Source: Bacillus tianshenii | GTDB taxonomy: Bacteria > Bacillota > Bacilli > Bacillales > Bacillaceae_N | DNA: 64,000 bases | Assembly: GCA_020524525.2 (NCBI GenBank) | Contig: CP129018.1 | Location: 1,678,115-1,742,114 of the forward strand | Reading direction: 5' to 3' | Shown: piece by piece, positions 53,388 through 63,986 of the stretch | How positions within the stretch are numbered: position 1 is the stretch's first letter | Layout of the letters: every line of letters begins with the position of its first letter | Notes under the pieces: generated by a model | Told to the model about the DNA's origin: nothing | Seen by the model: the letters and a program-made list of their open reading frames with translations, nothing else | The model's database searches: none | Program-made: the position numbers and the translations under genes

Positions 53388-54146
53388 CTAGTTTAATAAT
53401 TTTAATCGGTCTAACATTGAGGCTAGTTCAGCTCGGGTGACCATTTGTTCTGGTCGAAAGCTTGCATCCGGATAACCTGACATAACGCCTTTTATGATTG
53501 CCTTTTCAATTGATTTTTCAGCCCAATGGCCGTGATAATCTTTCTCTGAAACTGCTGATAGCGGCTTAAATGTAACCCCGTAGTAGCGGCAAATCGCCCG
53601 TGCATCCGCTTCTGCACATTTCTTTCGGAATTCAACAGATTGCAGGCGTTTAAGTCCAGCTGGATTTGTCATAAATTCATGCTCATGCAAGACTGCGACC
53701 ATTTTCGTTTCTCTAATCACATGAAAATTTGGCCAAGAAACATCTGAGCGACATGCTTTTATTCCAGTTCCGACCGGCGGAGTCCCCACAATCCTATTCA
53801 TTTCTTCATTTAAAAGTTCTGCAAGCCTCTTTCCATCTGAAGAAGTGCTCCAATAAAAGGCCCAATGACCCTCAATCTGTTTGTTTGCATTTGCGTCAGC
53901 ATGAATACTAAAGAAAAGATCCGCGCGTTCCCGGTTTGCCAAATCGGTCCTGTATTTAAGACCAACATCGTTGGCAAATGGCAGCTGTGTAAAGAAAACG
54001 TCAAATCCATTGTGATTTAAGAGCTTCTTTAATTCAATTCCAACGGCTGCATTGAAATGATGCTCTTCTAACCCGAGTACACCTTTGCTTCCTGTACGAT
54101 TATACGTATCTTCCCCATGACCTATATCGAGCGCGATTTTTGTCAT
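53388..54146 (-). CDS. N-acetylmuramoyl-L-alanine amidase with one SLH repeat
   Basis: 252 residues. The N-terminal Amidase_3 domain (1-175) cuts the lactyl-amide bond of peptidoglycan; zinc ligands are visible as IALDIGHGEDT (His), a Glu in LGLEEHHFNAAVG and FFSIHADANAN (His). A single S-layer-homology repeat (HGHWAEKSIEKAIIKGVMSGYPDASFRPEQMVTRAELA, about 205-245) ends the protein. No signal peptide precedes the domain, which is odd for a secreted enzyme but seen in mother-cell or phage-type amidases. AGGAGGG precedes ATG 54146. Confidence 0.85.
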   Translation of the reverse strand: MTKIALDIGHGEDTYNRTGSKGVLGLEEHHFNAAVGIELKKLLNHNGFDVFFTQLPFANDVGLKYRTDLANRERADLFFSIHADANANKQIEGHWAFYWSTSSDGKRLAELLNEEMNRIVGTPPVGTGIKACRSDVSWPNFHVIRETKMVAVLHEHEFMTNPAGLKRLQSVEFRKKCAEADARAICRYYGVTFKPLSAVSEKDYHGHWAEKSIEKAIIKGVMSGYPDASFRPEQMVTRAELASMLDRLKLLN

Positions 54147-54318
54147 ATTTTGATCCCTCCTAGAGTAAATATACTCATTTCCAGTACTTAAGGCGCATGT
54201 TAATTGCCCTCTTATCTGAAAAAATTTAATATATAATGAAATGGGTGCATAGACTGAACTATCAGTTTGGTGCAAGGCGACAATCAGCCGCACACCATTA
54301 TCGGGGGATGAGAATGTG

Positions 54319-54873
54319 ATGCAGCGAACGGCAGTATTTATTGATGGCGGTTACTTAGATAATGTGTTATTGAACTACGGTAAAGCAAAAATTGATTACG
54401 AAAAGCTCGCAAAAAGTATGTGCGGAAAAGATGAACTACTTCGCTGCTATTACTATCATTGTCTTCCATTTCAACCGCCAAACCCTACTGATGAGGAAAG
54501 GAAACAATATAACGGGGCTCAAAAGTTTTTCCGGACACTTAATCGTTTAAATAGCTTTAGCGTGCGTGAAGGCAAGCTTGCATTTCGAGGTGAAGATCAT
54601 CAAGGCAGACCGATTTTTGAACAAAAGCGCGTCGATGTGTTCCTTGCGACTGATCTTGTGTTACATAGTACAAAACATTTGATTACTCATGCGGTTCTCT
54701 TAACAGGTGATAGTGATTTTCTTCCCTCACTAGAAATCGCAAAATCAGAAGGCGTTCACCTTTCTCTCTTTTATGGTGAATTCCCTGATACACTTCCACA
54801 TGATGAATTACTTGATGTCGTTGATGAGAGAAAGATTATTACGCAAACGATGATTGAAACATGGAAGCGATAA
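54319..54873 (+). CDS. NYN-domain (LabA/DUF88) putative RNase
   Basis: 184 residues, one NYN domain. The acidic residues that would bind Mg in this PIN-like fold are in AVFIDGGYLDN (near residue 10), KRVDVFLATDLVLH (about 105) and VLLTGDSDFLPSLEIA (about 128). The family acts on RNA. The start is ATG 54319, with GGGGGATGAG upstream; a GTG one codon earlier is possible. It appears to be a single gene. Confidence 0.85.
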   Translation: MQRTAVFIDGGYLDNVLLNYGKAKIDYEKLAKSMCGKDELLRCYYYHCLPFQPPNPTDEERKQYNGAQKFFRTLNRLNSFSVREGKLAFRGEDHQGRPIFEQKRVDVFLATDLVLHSTKHLITHAVLLTGDSDFLPSLEIAKSEGVHLSLFYGEFPDTLPHDELLDVVDERKIITQTMIETWKR

Positions 54874-55122
54874 GCCTTATTAGAATTGATAAAGACCCTG
54901 AGTTACGAAAGCCTGTTCTTATATGCTATAAAGATTAGTTTCGTTTTTGAAATAGCACCGAAAAGAAAGGTCACAGAGATATTCAAGTAGAGATAGAGAT
55001 AGAAACAGAAGATATAAAGAGTGCAGATTCCCACGTTGACTATTAACCTAGCTACATTGCTTTGCCAGCAATAACCCCCAGTTGGCTTAGCATTCCTTTT
55101 CTCCACCAAAGGTGAAGTCCAT
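54874..55122. other. Intergenic stretch with a short GAGATA tandem
   Basis: Between the NYN gene and the ALDH terminator. It includes a few tandem AGAGAT units near 54990. No supported gene is visible. Confidence 0.4.
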
Positions 55123-55172
55123 AACTAAAAAAAGTAGCAGCCCTCATTCATAGGCTGCTACTTTTTTTAGTT
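55123..55172. terminator. Perfect 20-bp hairpin terminator
   Basis: AACTAAAAAAAGTAGCAGCC pairs along its full length with GGCTGCTACTTTTTTTAGTT around a 10-base loop. It overlaps the stop codon of the aldehyde dehydrogenase. Confidence 0.85.
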
Positions 55173-56619
55173 ATTTATAACCTTGGTCATATTCCATATA
55201 AACAGCGTGTGTTTCTAAATACTCGTTTAAACCATGTTTCCCGTCTGCTCCACCAATGCCTGATTGAGCTCTTCCGGCATGAAAACCTTGAACCGCTTCG
55301 AAATTTTCGCGATTCACAAATGTTTCTCCATAAGTGAGTTCATTAGCTGCTCGCATAATTTCATGAATATTTTCACTGTAAATCGATGATGATAAGCCGT
55401 ATTCTGTGTCATTGGCATAAATAATTGCATCATCGAAATCGTCATACGTCACAATCGGAAGAACGGGACCGAAAATTTCTTGTTGAATAATGTCCATCTC
55501 TTGCTTCACATCAACAAGCACGGTTGGTTCAAAATAATAGCCTTTTTCCTGTGGTGCACGCTTACCACCTGTTAATACTTTTGCACCGTTATCAACAGCT
55601 GTTTTAACCATTTTCTCTACTGATTCTAACTGGTCTTTGTTTGCTAATGGACCGATGTCGCAAGCTTTGTTTTCTAACGGATTTCCAACGGTTGCTTGCT
55701 TCATTTTATCTGTTATTTTCTCTATAAATTCATCAGCAACACTAGTATGAACGTAGACACGCTCAGCATTTGTACATGCTTGTCCATTGTTAGTGAGGCG
55801 AGATTGAAGAATTTTCTCTACAGCAAGGTCGATATTCGCATGTTTTGTGACAAGCGCTGGTGCCTTACCGCCTAGCTCTAAGTTTACTTTTGTAATAGAA
55901 CGGGCTGCGGCTTCCATCACTTTTGAACCAGCTGGATAGCTGCCTGTCATCGATACCATTCCAACTTTCTCATTACCTGATAACTCACTGCCAAGTGTTG
56001 AGCCCTTTCCTGTTACAAGGTTAAAAACACCTTTTGGCAAATCAATCTCGTGAATGATTTTTGCAAATTCGCATGCTGTATTTGATGTATATTGGCTCGG
56101 TTTTATCACAACAGTGCAGCCTGTCACAATCGCTGGCGCAAGCTTTCTAGCAAGAATGAACATTGGAAAGTTCCAAGGCACAATTCCTGAGACAACCCCA
56201 ATTGGCTGCTTAAAAATTAAAATGTTTTCATTGGCACGATCACTTTGTAGAATTTCTCCTTCATAACGTCTTGCCCAGCCTGCCATATAACGGTAATAAT
56301 CAATCGCCAGCTCAATTTCTGCCGTGGAAGCGTCCCATGTTTTGCCGTTTTCTTCTGTAAGTAATTCAATAAACATTTGCTTTTTGTTTTCCAGCACATC
56401 AGCAATTTTCGTTAAGTATGAGGATCGTTCAATTGCCGGAACCTTTTTCCATTCTTTTTGAGCTTTATATGCAACATCAATTGCATGCTTCGCATCTGCT
56501 TGGGTGCCACTGGGAACGCTTGAGATCACCTCTTCTGTTGCTGGATTTAATACGTCGATTGTTTCATTGGATTCTCCATTTATAAATTCACCATTAATAT
56601 AATGTTGATAGCTTTTCAT
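55171..56619 (-). CDS. aldA: Aldehyde dehydrogenase, AldA-like (lactaldehyde/glycolaldehyde)
   Basis: 482 residues of the NAD-dependent ALDH superfamily. The catalytic Cys is in NNGQACTNAERVYV, the general base Glu in VNLELGGKAPAL, and the NAD loop in VTGKGSTLG and MTGSYPAGSKVM. VPWNFPMFI is the Rossmann entry. The sequence is closest by eye to the AldA group (lactaldehyde, glycolaldehyde), but substrate is inferred. I start at ATG 56619 with GGAGGTG 7 bases upstream. Confidence 0.85.
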   Translation of the reverse strand: MKSYQHYINGEFINGESNETIDVLNPATEEVISSVPSGTQADAKHAIDVAYKAQKEWKKVPAIERSSYLTKIADVLENKKQMFIELLTEENGKTWDASTAEIELAIDYYRYMAGWARRYEGEILQSDRANENILIFKQPIGVVSGIVPWNFPMFILARKLAPAIVTGCTVVIKPSQYTSNTACEFAKIIHEIDLPKGVFNLVTGKGSTLGSELSGNEKVGMVSMTGSYPAGSKVMEAAARSITKVNLELGGKAPALVTKHANIDLAVEKILQSRLTNNGQACTNAERVYVHTSVADEFIEKITDKMKQATVGNPLENKACDIGPLANKDQLESVEKMVKTAVDNGAKVLTGGKRAPQEKGYYFEPTVLVDVKQEMDIIQQEIFGPVLPIVTYDDFDDAIIYANDTEYGLSSSIYSENIHEIMRAANELTYGETFVNRENFEAVQGFHAGRAQSGIGGADGKHGLNEYLETHAVYMEYDQGYK

Positions 56620-56744
56620 TATAAGCACCTCCGAAATAGGTTTGCGAAGGTACTCTTCCTTTTATCAACAAATATTAAACGTTAAGACACCTTAAGGAAT
56701 AAGAAGGCATTATTATGGTGATGTTGATGATGAGGTGAATGATA

Positions 56745-57470
56745 TTGCAGATGATCTACGACTATTTTCTTTCCCCGTTGCTCATTTTCATTGGCGGGTA
56801 TATCATTTTACGAATTGCAGGCAAGAAAGCTGTCTCAGAAATGAACAGTTTTGATTTAATGTTTTTATTGCTGATCGGAAATAACCTAACCCAAGCACTT
56901 TATGTAAATAAAACATGGACTGGCCTTTATTACGGACTCGCATTTTCAATTTTTTATATTTGTTTCGCTCTTTTAACATTAAATAATAAACTCCGCTGGT
57001 TGCTTGTACCGAGCCCTATTGTTCTCGTTCGAGATGGGGATATTGATGAGGCAGCATTACGAAAAGTGAGGGTCAATACTGAAGAACTAATCGGTACGTT
57101 GCGTGAAAAAGGTTACACAAATATTAGAGATATCGAATTAGCTGTGATGGAAGACATGGGAAAAGTAAGCGTCATTCCAAAAGCCCATGCTAGGTCACTT
57201 CAACCAAGCGATCTCAACTTACAGCCAGCTCCAACCTTTATCCCAATACCGCTAATTATGAATGGAGAAATTCTTGAGCATAACATGAAATACTTGAACA
57301 AAAATCATGATTGGCTTCAAACACAACTCCAAAACTTTGGGTTAAACATGCAACAAATTTCAGATATCACCCTTGCTTCTTATAACCAACACGGCTTTTT
57401 AGATATCGACACCGACCGTCACCATCTACCAAAGAGTCCTTACATGTATAAACCCGGAAACTTAAATTAA
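56745..57470 (+). CDS. DUF421 membrane protein, YetF/YrbG-like
   Basis: About 241 residues. Three N-terminal membrane helices (LLIFIGGYIILRIA, LMFLLLIGNNLTQAL, YYGLAFSIFYICFALLTL) precede a cytosolic DUF421 domain with PIVLVRDGDIDEAALRKVRVNTEELIGTLREKGYTNIRDIELAVMEDMGKVSVIPK. Related Bacillus proteins are associated with spores or stress; the function is not known. I choose TTG 56745 because AGGTG lies 7 bases upstream; ATGs at 56739 and 56751 fit less well. Confidence 0.82.
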   Translation: MQMIYDYFLSPLLIFIGGYIILRIAGKKAVSEMNSFDLMFLLLIGNNLTQALYVNKTWTGLYYGLAFSIFYICFALLTLNNKLRWLLVPSPIVLVRDGDIDEAALRKVRVNTEELIGTLREKGYTNIRDIELAVMEDMGKVSVIPKAHARSLQPSDLNLQPAPTFIPIPLIMNGEILEHNMKYLNKNHDWLQTQLQNFGLNMQQISDITLASYNQHGFLDIDTDRHHLPKSPYMYKPGNLN

Positions 57471-57504
57471 AATGACGCTCTTTCATTGAGAAGGAGCGTC
57501 ATTT
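57470..57504. terminator. Bidirectional terminator
   Basis: AAATGACGCTC and GAGCGTCATTT form an 11-bp stem between the convergent DUF421 and flavoprotein genes. Confidence 0.8.
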
Positions 57505-57510
57505 ATTCTT

Positions 57511-58599
57511 TTACGTTACTCTCGCAAAAGGTCTTAACGTTCTGCTTAATAATTTTAGCGGGTTAAAATTGCGGCCTGTTAATGCTCTTTCGACAACTTG
57601 TAGATGAAGTGATTTTGTGACGAGATCTAATCCTTGGTTATCTAATTTCTCAATAGCACGCCTTAATGTAAGCGAATCATGATAGTTTTGATAAAGTGGC
57701 TGTGCTAAACGCTCATAGTTGTCTTTCCCTGCCAGGTCAAGTGCCGCATAGACACCTGTTAGCATGGCTGAAAATTGACCAAAACCAAGAAACGGTGTCA
57801 CAGCTCCAAAGCAGTCTCCGATAAAAAACGTATTACCAATACGAGGATACCTGGATTTCCCGACAATATAATCGGTTACAACAAACGGGTCAATTATTTC
57901 TAAATGTTGACCGAGATCGTGCTCTGCCTTCTTCTTAAATTGGTGCCATAATTCTTGTTTATCGATCCCTTCATTTTCAGGATATAGAGGATAGACAGTT
58001 ACTAAAGTAGCCTCCAGGTCATTATGTGGAAGTAAATAGCCCATCCCTTTCGGAGCAATCCGATTATCGAACCATGTTGCAACCTCTGTCTTGTCAAATT
58101 GCCCTTTTACCGTTGCACCGAGAAATGTGGAAGAAAACGCTGTATCATATTGCTGCAAATGACTTGTATATCGCGCGTCTCCAGCTGCTAATACAATATG
58201 CGTATATTCTTTTGAAAGCTCATCATACGTAACATCAGCATGGAATTGCACTTTTCCTTTTAACTGTTGCTCCAGCTGCTTTTCGACAGAATTAACATGC
58301 TTCCCTCGCATCGTTAAAAACCCGAGATGACCATCAATACATGCGGATTCATTTTCTGAATAGACATATGTCTTTTGAATATTACTTGAAGGTTTTATAT
58401 GAATATCATACTGTTCAGAAAACAGGCGAATTGCATCATCAAATGGATAGTGAAGCATCGAATACATCGCCTCAATATAATTAAACCGATCGCCCACTTC
58501 GCCTCGCTTTTCAAAAATATCCGCTTCTATTCCGTGCTTTTCTAACATTAACGCACACGTAAGTCCTGAAACCCCTGCACCCATTATTGCAATCTTCAT
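57511..58599 (-). CDS. FAD/NAD(P)-binding oxidoreductase, geranylgeranyl reductase/lycopene cyclase-like
   Basis: 362 residues. The N-terminal Rossmann motif is IAIMGAGVSGLTCALMLEKHGIEADIFEK. The C-terminal region has VGKSRYPRIGNTFFIGDCFGAVTPFLGFGQF, the GDA(C)-type FAD motif of the UbiH/geranylgeranyl reductase/squalene epoxidase superfamily. The substrate is not evident. GTGGAGGAA precedes the ATG. Confidence 0.78.
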   Translation of the reverse strand: MKIAIMGAGVSGLTCALMLEKHGIEADIFEKRGEVGDRFNYIEAMYSMLHYPFDDAIRLFSEQYDIHIKPSSNIQKTYVYSENESACIDGHLGFLTMRGKHVNSVEKQLEQQLKGKVQFHADVTYDELSKEYTHIVLAAGDARYTSHLQQYDTAFSSTFLGATVKGQFDKTEVATWFDNRIAPKGMGYLLPHNDLEATLVTVYPLYPENEGIDKQELWHQFKKKAEHDLGQHLEIIDPFVVTDYIVGKSRYPRIGNTFFIGDCFGAVTPFLGFGQFSAMLTGVYAALDLAGKDNYERLAQPLYQNYHDSLTLRRAIEKLDNQGLDLVTKSLHLQVVERALTGRNFNPLKLLSRTLRPFARVT

Positions 58600-58772
58600 A
58601 CAAATTCCTCCACGAAATCATTTATAATAAGTTTAGGTTATGTAAAGGTCTCATTGTTATACAATGTTCTAGTTCATTTGCTTAATTTCGTTTTTACCTT
58701 CCATTTTATTGAACTTATTATCATTTAATGTATACTATGAATGTTATCGTTGAAAGAAAGGTGTCGTTTAGG

Positions 58773-60347
58773 ATGTTACAAAAATTGAATCTAAGAAAAT
58801 TAATTATGCTATTGGCTTTTTGCTCGATTTTATTCACGTTAATTAACAGCTTTATCACAGGCTACCGTGTAAATGAGGAAACATTAAAAGCTAATACACT
58901 TGAAACAAACCGTGTATACGCACAAAGGGTTGCGGCAATTGTCGAAGACTTCTTACAAACATCGATGCAAACATTGCGATACAGTGCTCAGCAAATCCCA
59001 TCCTATCAAAATAATAGTGAGCAGTTGTTAAAAGAAGCAGACCGACTTAAACATCAAACGAACACCTTCAATTCTGTCTTCATAACTGATAAATTCGGGT
59101 TAATACAAGCGACCTCCCCACATATGGAAGGGTTAATAGGCGATTACATAACATCAATTGGCGGAAATCAAGCTCTTAAATTAAGAGAGCCGTTTATTTC
59201 AAAGCCTTATGAAGGAGTAACGGGGCTTAATATTTTTCTTTCCTATCCTATATATGATAAAAGCGGCCAATTTTCTGGCATGGTTGGCGGAACGATTCAT
59301 TTGAGAGAGACAAATACGTTAGATCGATTGCTAGGTAAGCATTTTTATAAAGATGGTTCTTATATTTATGTCGTCGACCGAAATGGACGAATCATCTATC
59401 ACCAACAGCCAGAACGCGTGAATGATGTCGTCACAAAGAATGCGGTCGTACAGCAGGTAATGCAAGGAAACAGCGGGGCACAGCGTGTTATTAATACAAA
59501 AGGAAAAGATATGCTGGCTGGCTATGCTTATATTCCAACCGCGCAATGGGGGTTTGTAGCACAACGACCAACTGAAATGGCATTAGCTCCTGCTAAGGAC
59601 CTCATCACCAAAATGATTGTTAAAGCTCTGCCATTTTTCATTATTTCATTAATCATAAGCTGGTGGCTCTCAAAACGAATTTCAAAACCATTATTTGAGC
59701 TTTCGATTCAAGCTGATTTAATGCATGAAAGTGATACACCTGAAAATATCCGTAAAATTTCATCATGGTATTATGAAGCGATTCATCTTAAAGATGCTCT
59801 TCTTCGAGGTTTAGGACTTATTCATAAGCAAATGACACACATGAAGATCGAATCACAAACAGATCCGCTGACAAAGCTTATGAATCGCCGTACGATGAAC
59901 ACCATGCTGTCAAAATGGGAAGAAGAACAGACACCTTTTTCAGTTATTGCACTGGATATTGATAATTTCAAGCGCATAAATGACACGTATGGACATGCTA
60001 AAGGGGATGAAGTGCTCGTTTTTCTAGCTAATCATTTACAAAAATATGCAGGTAAACATGATATTTGCTGCCGAATGGGTGGAGAAGAATTTATGCTTTT
60101 CTTGCCAGAAACCTCCTCACATGAAGCGTTTATTATCGCAGAGCGTTTGCGAAAAAATTTAGAAAACACAGTTAGCCCTTGCGGAAAGCCGATTACTGTT
60201 TCAGCAGGTATTTCTGAATTTCCAATTGATGCTACCTCTCCAGCTGCGGTACTTGAAAAAGCAGACAGCTCATTATATAGTGCGAAACGTTCCGGTCGAA
60301 ACCGCTGTATCATCCATGCTGCAGAAAACGCTAAAAAACTGTGCTAA
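58773..60347 (+). CDS. Membrane-bound diguanylate cyclase with extracellular Cache sensor
   Basis: 524 residues. Membrane helices at about 9-29 and 268-290 flank an extracellular double-Cache-type sensor (TRVYAQRVAAIVEDFLQ..., FLSYPIYDKSGQFSGMVGGTIHL). A HAMP-like linker leads to a GGDEF domain with the intact active site RMGGEEFMLFLP (Gly436-Phe440), so it is likely to make c-di-GMP. No RxxD inhibitory site precedes GGEEF. I chose ATG 58773, which has AAAGGTG upstream, over an ATG 15 codons earlier. It lies alone. Confidence 0.87.
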   Translation: MLQKLNLRKLIMLLAFCSILFTLINSFITGYRVNEETLKANTLETNRVYAQRVAAIVEDFLQTSMQTLRYSAQQIPSYQNNSEQLLKEADRLKHQTNTFNSVFITDKFGLIQATSPHMEGLIGDYITSIGGNQALKLREPFISKPYEGVTGLNIFLSYPIYDKSGQFSGMVGGTIHLRETNTLDRLLGKHFYKDGSYIYVVDRNGRIIYHQQPERVNDVVTKNAVVQQVMQGNSGAQRVINTKGKDMLAGYAYIPTAQWGFVAQRPTEMALAPAKDLITKMIVKALPFFIISLIISWWLSKRISKPLFELSIQADLMHESDTPENIRKISSWYYEAIHLKDALLRGLGLIHKQMTHMKIESQTDPLTKLMNRRTMNTMLSKWEEEQTPFSVIALDIDNFKRINDTYGHAKGDEVLVFLANHLQKYAGKHDICCRMGGEEFMLFLPETSSHEAFIIAERLRKNLENTVSPCGKPITVSAGISEFPIDATSPAAVLEKADSSLYSAKRSGRNRCIIHAAENAKKLC

Positions 60348-61328
<981 letters not shown>

Positions 61329-61336
61329 GGAGGATT

Positions 61337-62650
61337 ATGATGAATCCGATGAAAACTTTCTCACTAGGCTTACAGCATGTACTTGCGATGTACGCTGGAG
61401 CTGTGATAGTACCGCTAATTGTTGGCGGCGCATTAGGACTGTCATTTGAACAGCTTACATACCTTGTCTCAATTGATTTACTTGCATGCGGGGCAGCAAC
61501 TTTGCTTCAAGTTGTGCGAAACCGTTTCTTTGGTATCGGTCTTCCAGTTATGCTCGGCTGTACATTTACAGCAGTTGGTCCAATGATTGCAATCGGCGGA
61601 CAATACGGTATTTCTGCAATCTACGGGGCGATTCTTGCTTCAGGCCTCTTTGTTGTCTTAATTGCCAAATATTTCGGTAAATTATTAAAGTTTTTCCCAC
61701 CAGTTGTAACTGGTACTGTCGTTACAATTATCGGTATTACATTAATTCCTGCGGCGATGAATAATATGGCTGGTGGTCAAGGAAGCCCGACGTTTGGAGA
61801 CCCTCAAAACGTTGCACTTGCTTTCGGTGTTCTTGCATTTATCTTAATCTTAAATAAATTCTTCCGTGGTTTTATCCGTGCAATCTCTATCCTTATTGGT
61901 ATGATAGCCGGGACAGTTGTAGCATCCTTTATGGGAATGGTCGATTTCTCTGAAGTTGGTAACGCCTCATGGTTTCATGTTGTAGAACCGTTTTACTTCG
62001 GTATGCCGACATTTGAACCATCAGCCATCTTAACAATGACGCTTGTTGCAATTGTCAGTTTAATTGAATCTACTGGTGTCTATTTGGCACTAGGAAATAT
62101 TTGTGACCGTGATTTAAAAGAAAAAGATTTAGTAAATGGTTATCGTGCAGAAGGACTAGGCATCGTACTGGGCGGTATCTTTAATGCTTTTCCTTATACG
62201 ACTTACTCACAAAATGTCGGGCTTGTTCAGCTTTCAGGCGTAAAAAGCCGTAAAGTTATCGTAACAGCTGGAAGCATTTTAATTGTACTTGGCTTTGTAC
62301 CAAAAATAGCAGCGATAACAACAATCATTCCAGCTCCAGTCCTTGGCGGAGCAATGATTGCGATGTTCGGAATGGTTGTTGCTTATGGAATCAAAATGCT
62401 TTCAAATGTTGATTTTAATCAGCAAGGTAACCTGCTTATCATCGCCTGCTCTGTCGGTCTTGGCATGGGTGTGACAGTAGTTCCCGAGCTATTTGAACAA
62501 TTTCCAGCAAGCATTCGAATCTTAACAGAAAACGGGATTGTAGCAGGCAGTTTAACGGCAATTTCCTTAAATATTCTATTTAATGTCATTCCAGAAGGAA
62601 AACGTCGCACTAAAAGCCATACAAGTCTTAAGGAACAAGAAGCATCTTAA
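61337..62650 (+). CDS. pbuX: Xanthine permease
   Basis: 437 residues, a nucleobase:cation symporter-2 family carrier with about 14 membrane segments. The family motif is visible as TLVAIVSLIESTGVYLALGNI and the loop GGIFNAFPYTTYSQNVGLVQLSGVKSRKV. It starts 8 bases after xpt with AAGGAGGAT before the ATG, giving the conserved xpt-pbuX operon that imports and salvages xanthine under the guanine riboswitch. Confidence 0.95.
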   Translation: MMNPMKTFSLGLQHVLAMYAGAVIVPLIVGGALGLSFEQLTYLVSIDLLACGAATLLQVVRNRFFGIGLPVMLGCTFTAVGPMIAIGGQYGISAIYGAILASGLFVVLIAKYFGKLLKFFPPVVTGTVVTIIGITLIPAAMNNMAGGQGSPTFGDPQNVALAFGVLAFILILNKFFRGFIRAISILIGMIAGTVVASFMGMVDFSEVGNASWFHVVEPFYFGMPTFEPSAILTMTLVAIVSLIESTGVYLALGNICDRDLKEKDLVNGYRAEGLGIVLGGIFNAFPYTTYSQNVGLVQLSGVKSRKVIVTAGSILIVLGFVPKIAAITTIIPAPVLGGAMIAMFGMVVAYGIKMLSNVDFNQQGNLLIIACSVGLGMGVTVVPELFEQFPASIRILTENGIVAGSLTAISLNILFNVIPEGKRRTKSHTSLKEQEAS

Positions 62651-62694
62651 TGTTGTTTGCTCATCTAATTTCATCATAGAAAAACTCCACACAC

Positions 62695-62734
62695 GAAAGC
62701 CCGGCTAAAGATGAGCAAATCTAGTCGGGCTTTC
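62695..62734. terminator. Bidirectional terminator after pbuX
   Basis: GAAAGCCCGGCTA and TAGTCGGGCTTTC pair over 13 positions with one mismatch, between pbuX and the convergent metalloprotease gene. Confidence 0.8.
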
Positions 62735-62740
62735 ACTTGC

Positions 62741-63487
62741 TTATAATTTAGGAGAAATTGAAGCAAACCATTTATAAGGCCGCTTCTCCATCTTTTTAAA
62801 AAATTGATACGTTTTTGGAGCATTCTTTTTAAGCTCTAGATTAGAAGCTCCAGAATAATAATACATCGCAAAAGTCTCTGCAAAGTACTCTTCCATGTAA
62901 TTAAGAAAGTAAGCACGTTCTGAGAAAAGCTTTGGTGCTTCCTCTTTCCATATCGAAGAAAAGTCTGCCTTTAACCTTGTGTCACCATATACTTTTTGAG
63001 CATAAGAGTGTGCAAGTTCATGTAGTTCAAGGTTAATCGAACCGTGGCCATCACCGTATGCACTATTGCCGATTTTTGCCGCAGCAACATATCCACCTCC
63101 AGCACCTGGAGATTGCTCCCATGTTGCATCATTGGACCAGCCCTTAGGTGTTTTGCCCCTTAGATGAGTAAACATCGGTTCATCAGTTAATTTCCCATTA
63201 AACAATTTCAGCTTCACACCGCTTGCAGAGATTTCCTTAAGTATATTCGGATGAATGCTACCAATTCGTAAGATCATATCCTCTGCGCTTTCTTTGTCAT
63301 ACTTACGCTTTGGAAGAATAATAATCTCAGACAGCATCTCCTTCTTCTGCTTGCTTTCAATATCTATCGTTAACTCGTTTTGCACCATGGCTTCTTTAAG
63401 ACTAACGCCAGGCACTTGTACTTGAGCAGTACTATAGAATGGAACAATAATGGAAAGCAGGATCAGCAAGATCAACCAATTTTTCAA
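62741..63487 (-). CDS. Secreted lethal-factor-like (ATLF family) metalloprotease
   Basis: 248 residues with a signal peptide (MKNWLILLILLSIIVPFYSTAQ). The zinc motif is LELHELAHSYAQ (HELAH at 156-160) and a downstream EEYFAETFAMYYY supplies the third ligand Glu, the layout of the anthrax lethal factor/Pro-Pro endopeptidase (PPEP) family domain. Length matches solitary chromosomal members. The TTG start follows AAGGGAGTG. The substrate is unknown; a PPEP-like cleavage of surface proteins is one option. Confidence 0.75.
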   Translation of the reverse strand: MKNWLILLILLSIIVPFYSTAQVQVPGVSLKEAMVQNELTIDIESKQKKEMLSEIIILPKRKYDKESAEDMILRIGSIHPNILKEISASGVKLKLFNGKLTDEPMFTHLRGKTPKGWSNDATWEQSPGAGGGYVAAAKIGNSAYGDGHGSINLELHELAHSYAQKVYGDTRLKADFSSIWKEEAPKLFSERAYFLNYMEEYFAETFAMYYYSGASNLELKKNAPKTYQFFKKMEKRPYKWFASISPKL

Positions 63488-63653
63488 ATGAAATCACTCC
63501 CTTACGCACACTCCCCCCTCTCCCTCAATGACAAAAGACTTATTATTCTTATATAAGTTATTTCCCAAAATACCTTTTTTAAAAACCTACTTAGAAGAAA
63601 AACAGCTTCATATTAAGGCGCTTTCTACCTAGATCAGCACATTAAAAGACGAA

Positions 63654-63680
63654 AAAAAGACGCCTTCTCATAAGACGTCT
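63654..63680 (-). terminator. Probable terminator of csoR
   Basis: AAGACG with CGTCTT around a 13-base loop, followed on the minus strand by TTTTTTTCGTC. It is weaker than the others in the window. Confidence 0.5.
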
Positions 63681-63689
63681 TCGGCTAAT

Positions 63690-63986
63690 TTATTTCGAGA
63701 ACTGTTTCACTACTTTCATCAGTTCATCAATTGCTTCTGTCCCTTTTCCTGATGCCACTGCATCTGCTACACAATGATGTGTATGTCTTTCGAGCAAATT
63801 AAATCCTACTTTTTTAAGAGCTGCATTGATAGCAGAGATCTGTACTAGTACATCTACACAGTAACGGTCATCTTCGACCATTTTTTGAATCCCCCTTACT
63901 TGTCCTTCAATACGCTTCAAACGATTGAGAAGTTGTTTTTTCTCATCCTCTGATGGCGGATTTACTGGACTTTTGCTCGGTTGCAA
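63690..63986 (-). CDS. csoR: CsoR-type copper-sensing repressor
   Basis: 98 residues of the DUF156 family, all helical. The Cu(I) ligands are conserved: Cys43 in DDRYCVDVL, His68 in ERHTHHC and Cys72. RLKRIEGQVRGIQKMVEDDRYCVDVLVQISAINAALKKV is nearly the B. subtilis core. It represses copper export genes until Cu(I) binds. The TTG at 63986 has no clear binding site and the frame stays open to the window edge, so the true start may lie a few codons outside. Confidence 0.9.
   Translation of the reverse strand: MQPSKSPVNPPSEDEKKQLLNRLKRIEGQVRGIQKMVEDDRYCVDVLVQISAINAALKKVGFNLLERHTHHCVADAVASGKGTEAIDELMKVVKQFSK

Noticed and set aside
54980-55020. GAGATA tandem as a functional microsatellite
   Set aside because: Only two or three imperfect units; nothing else supports a role.
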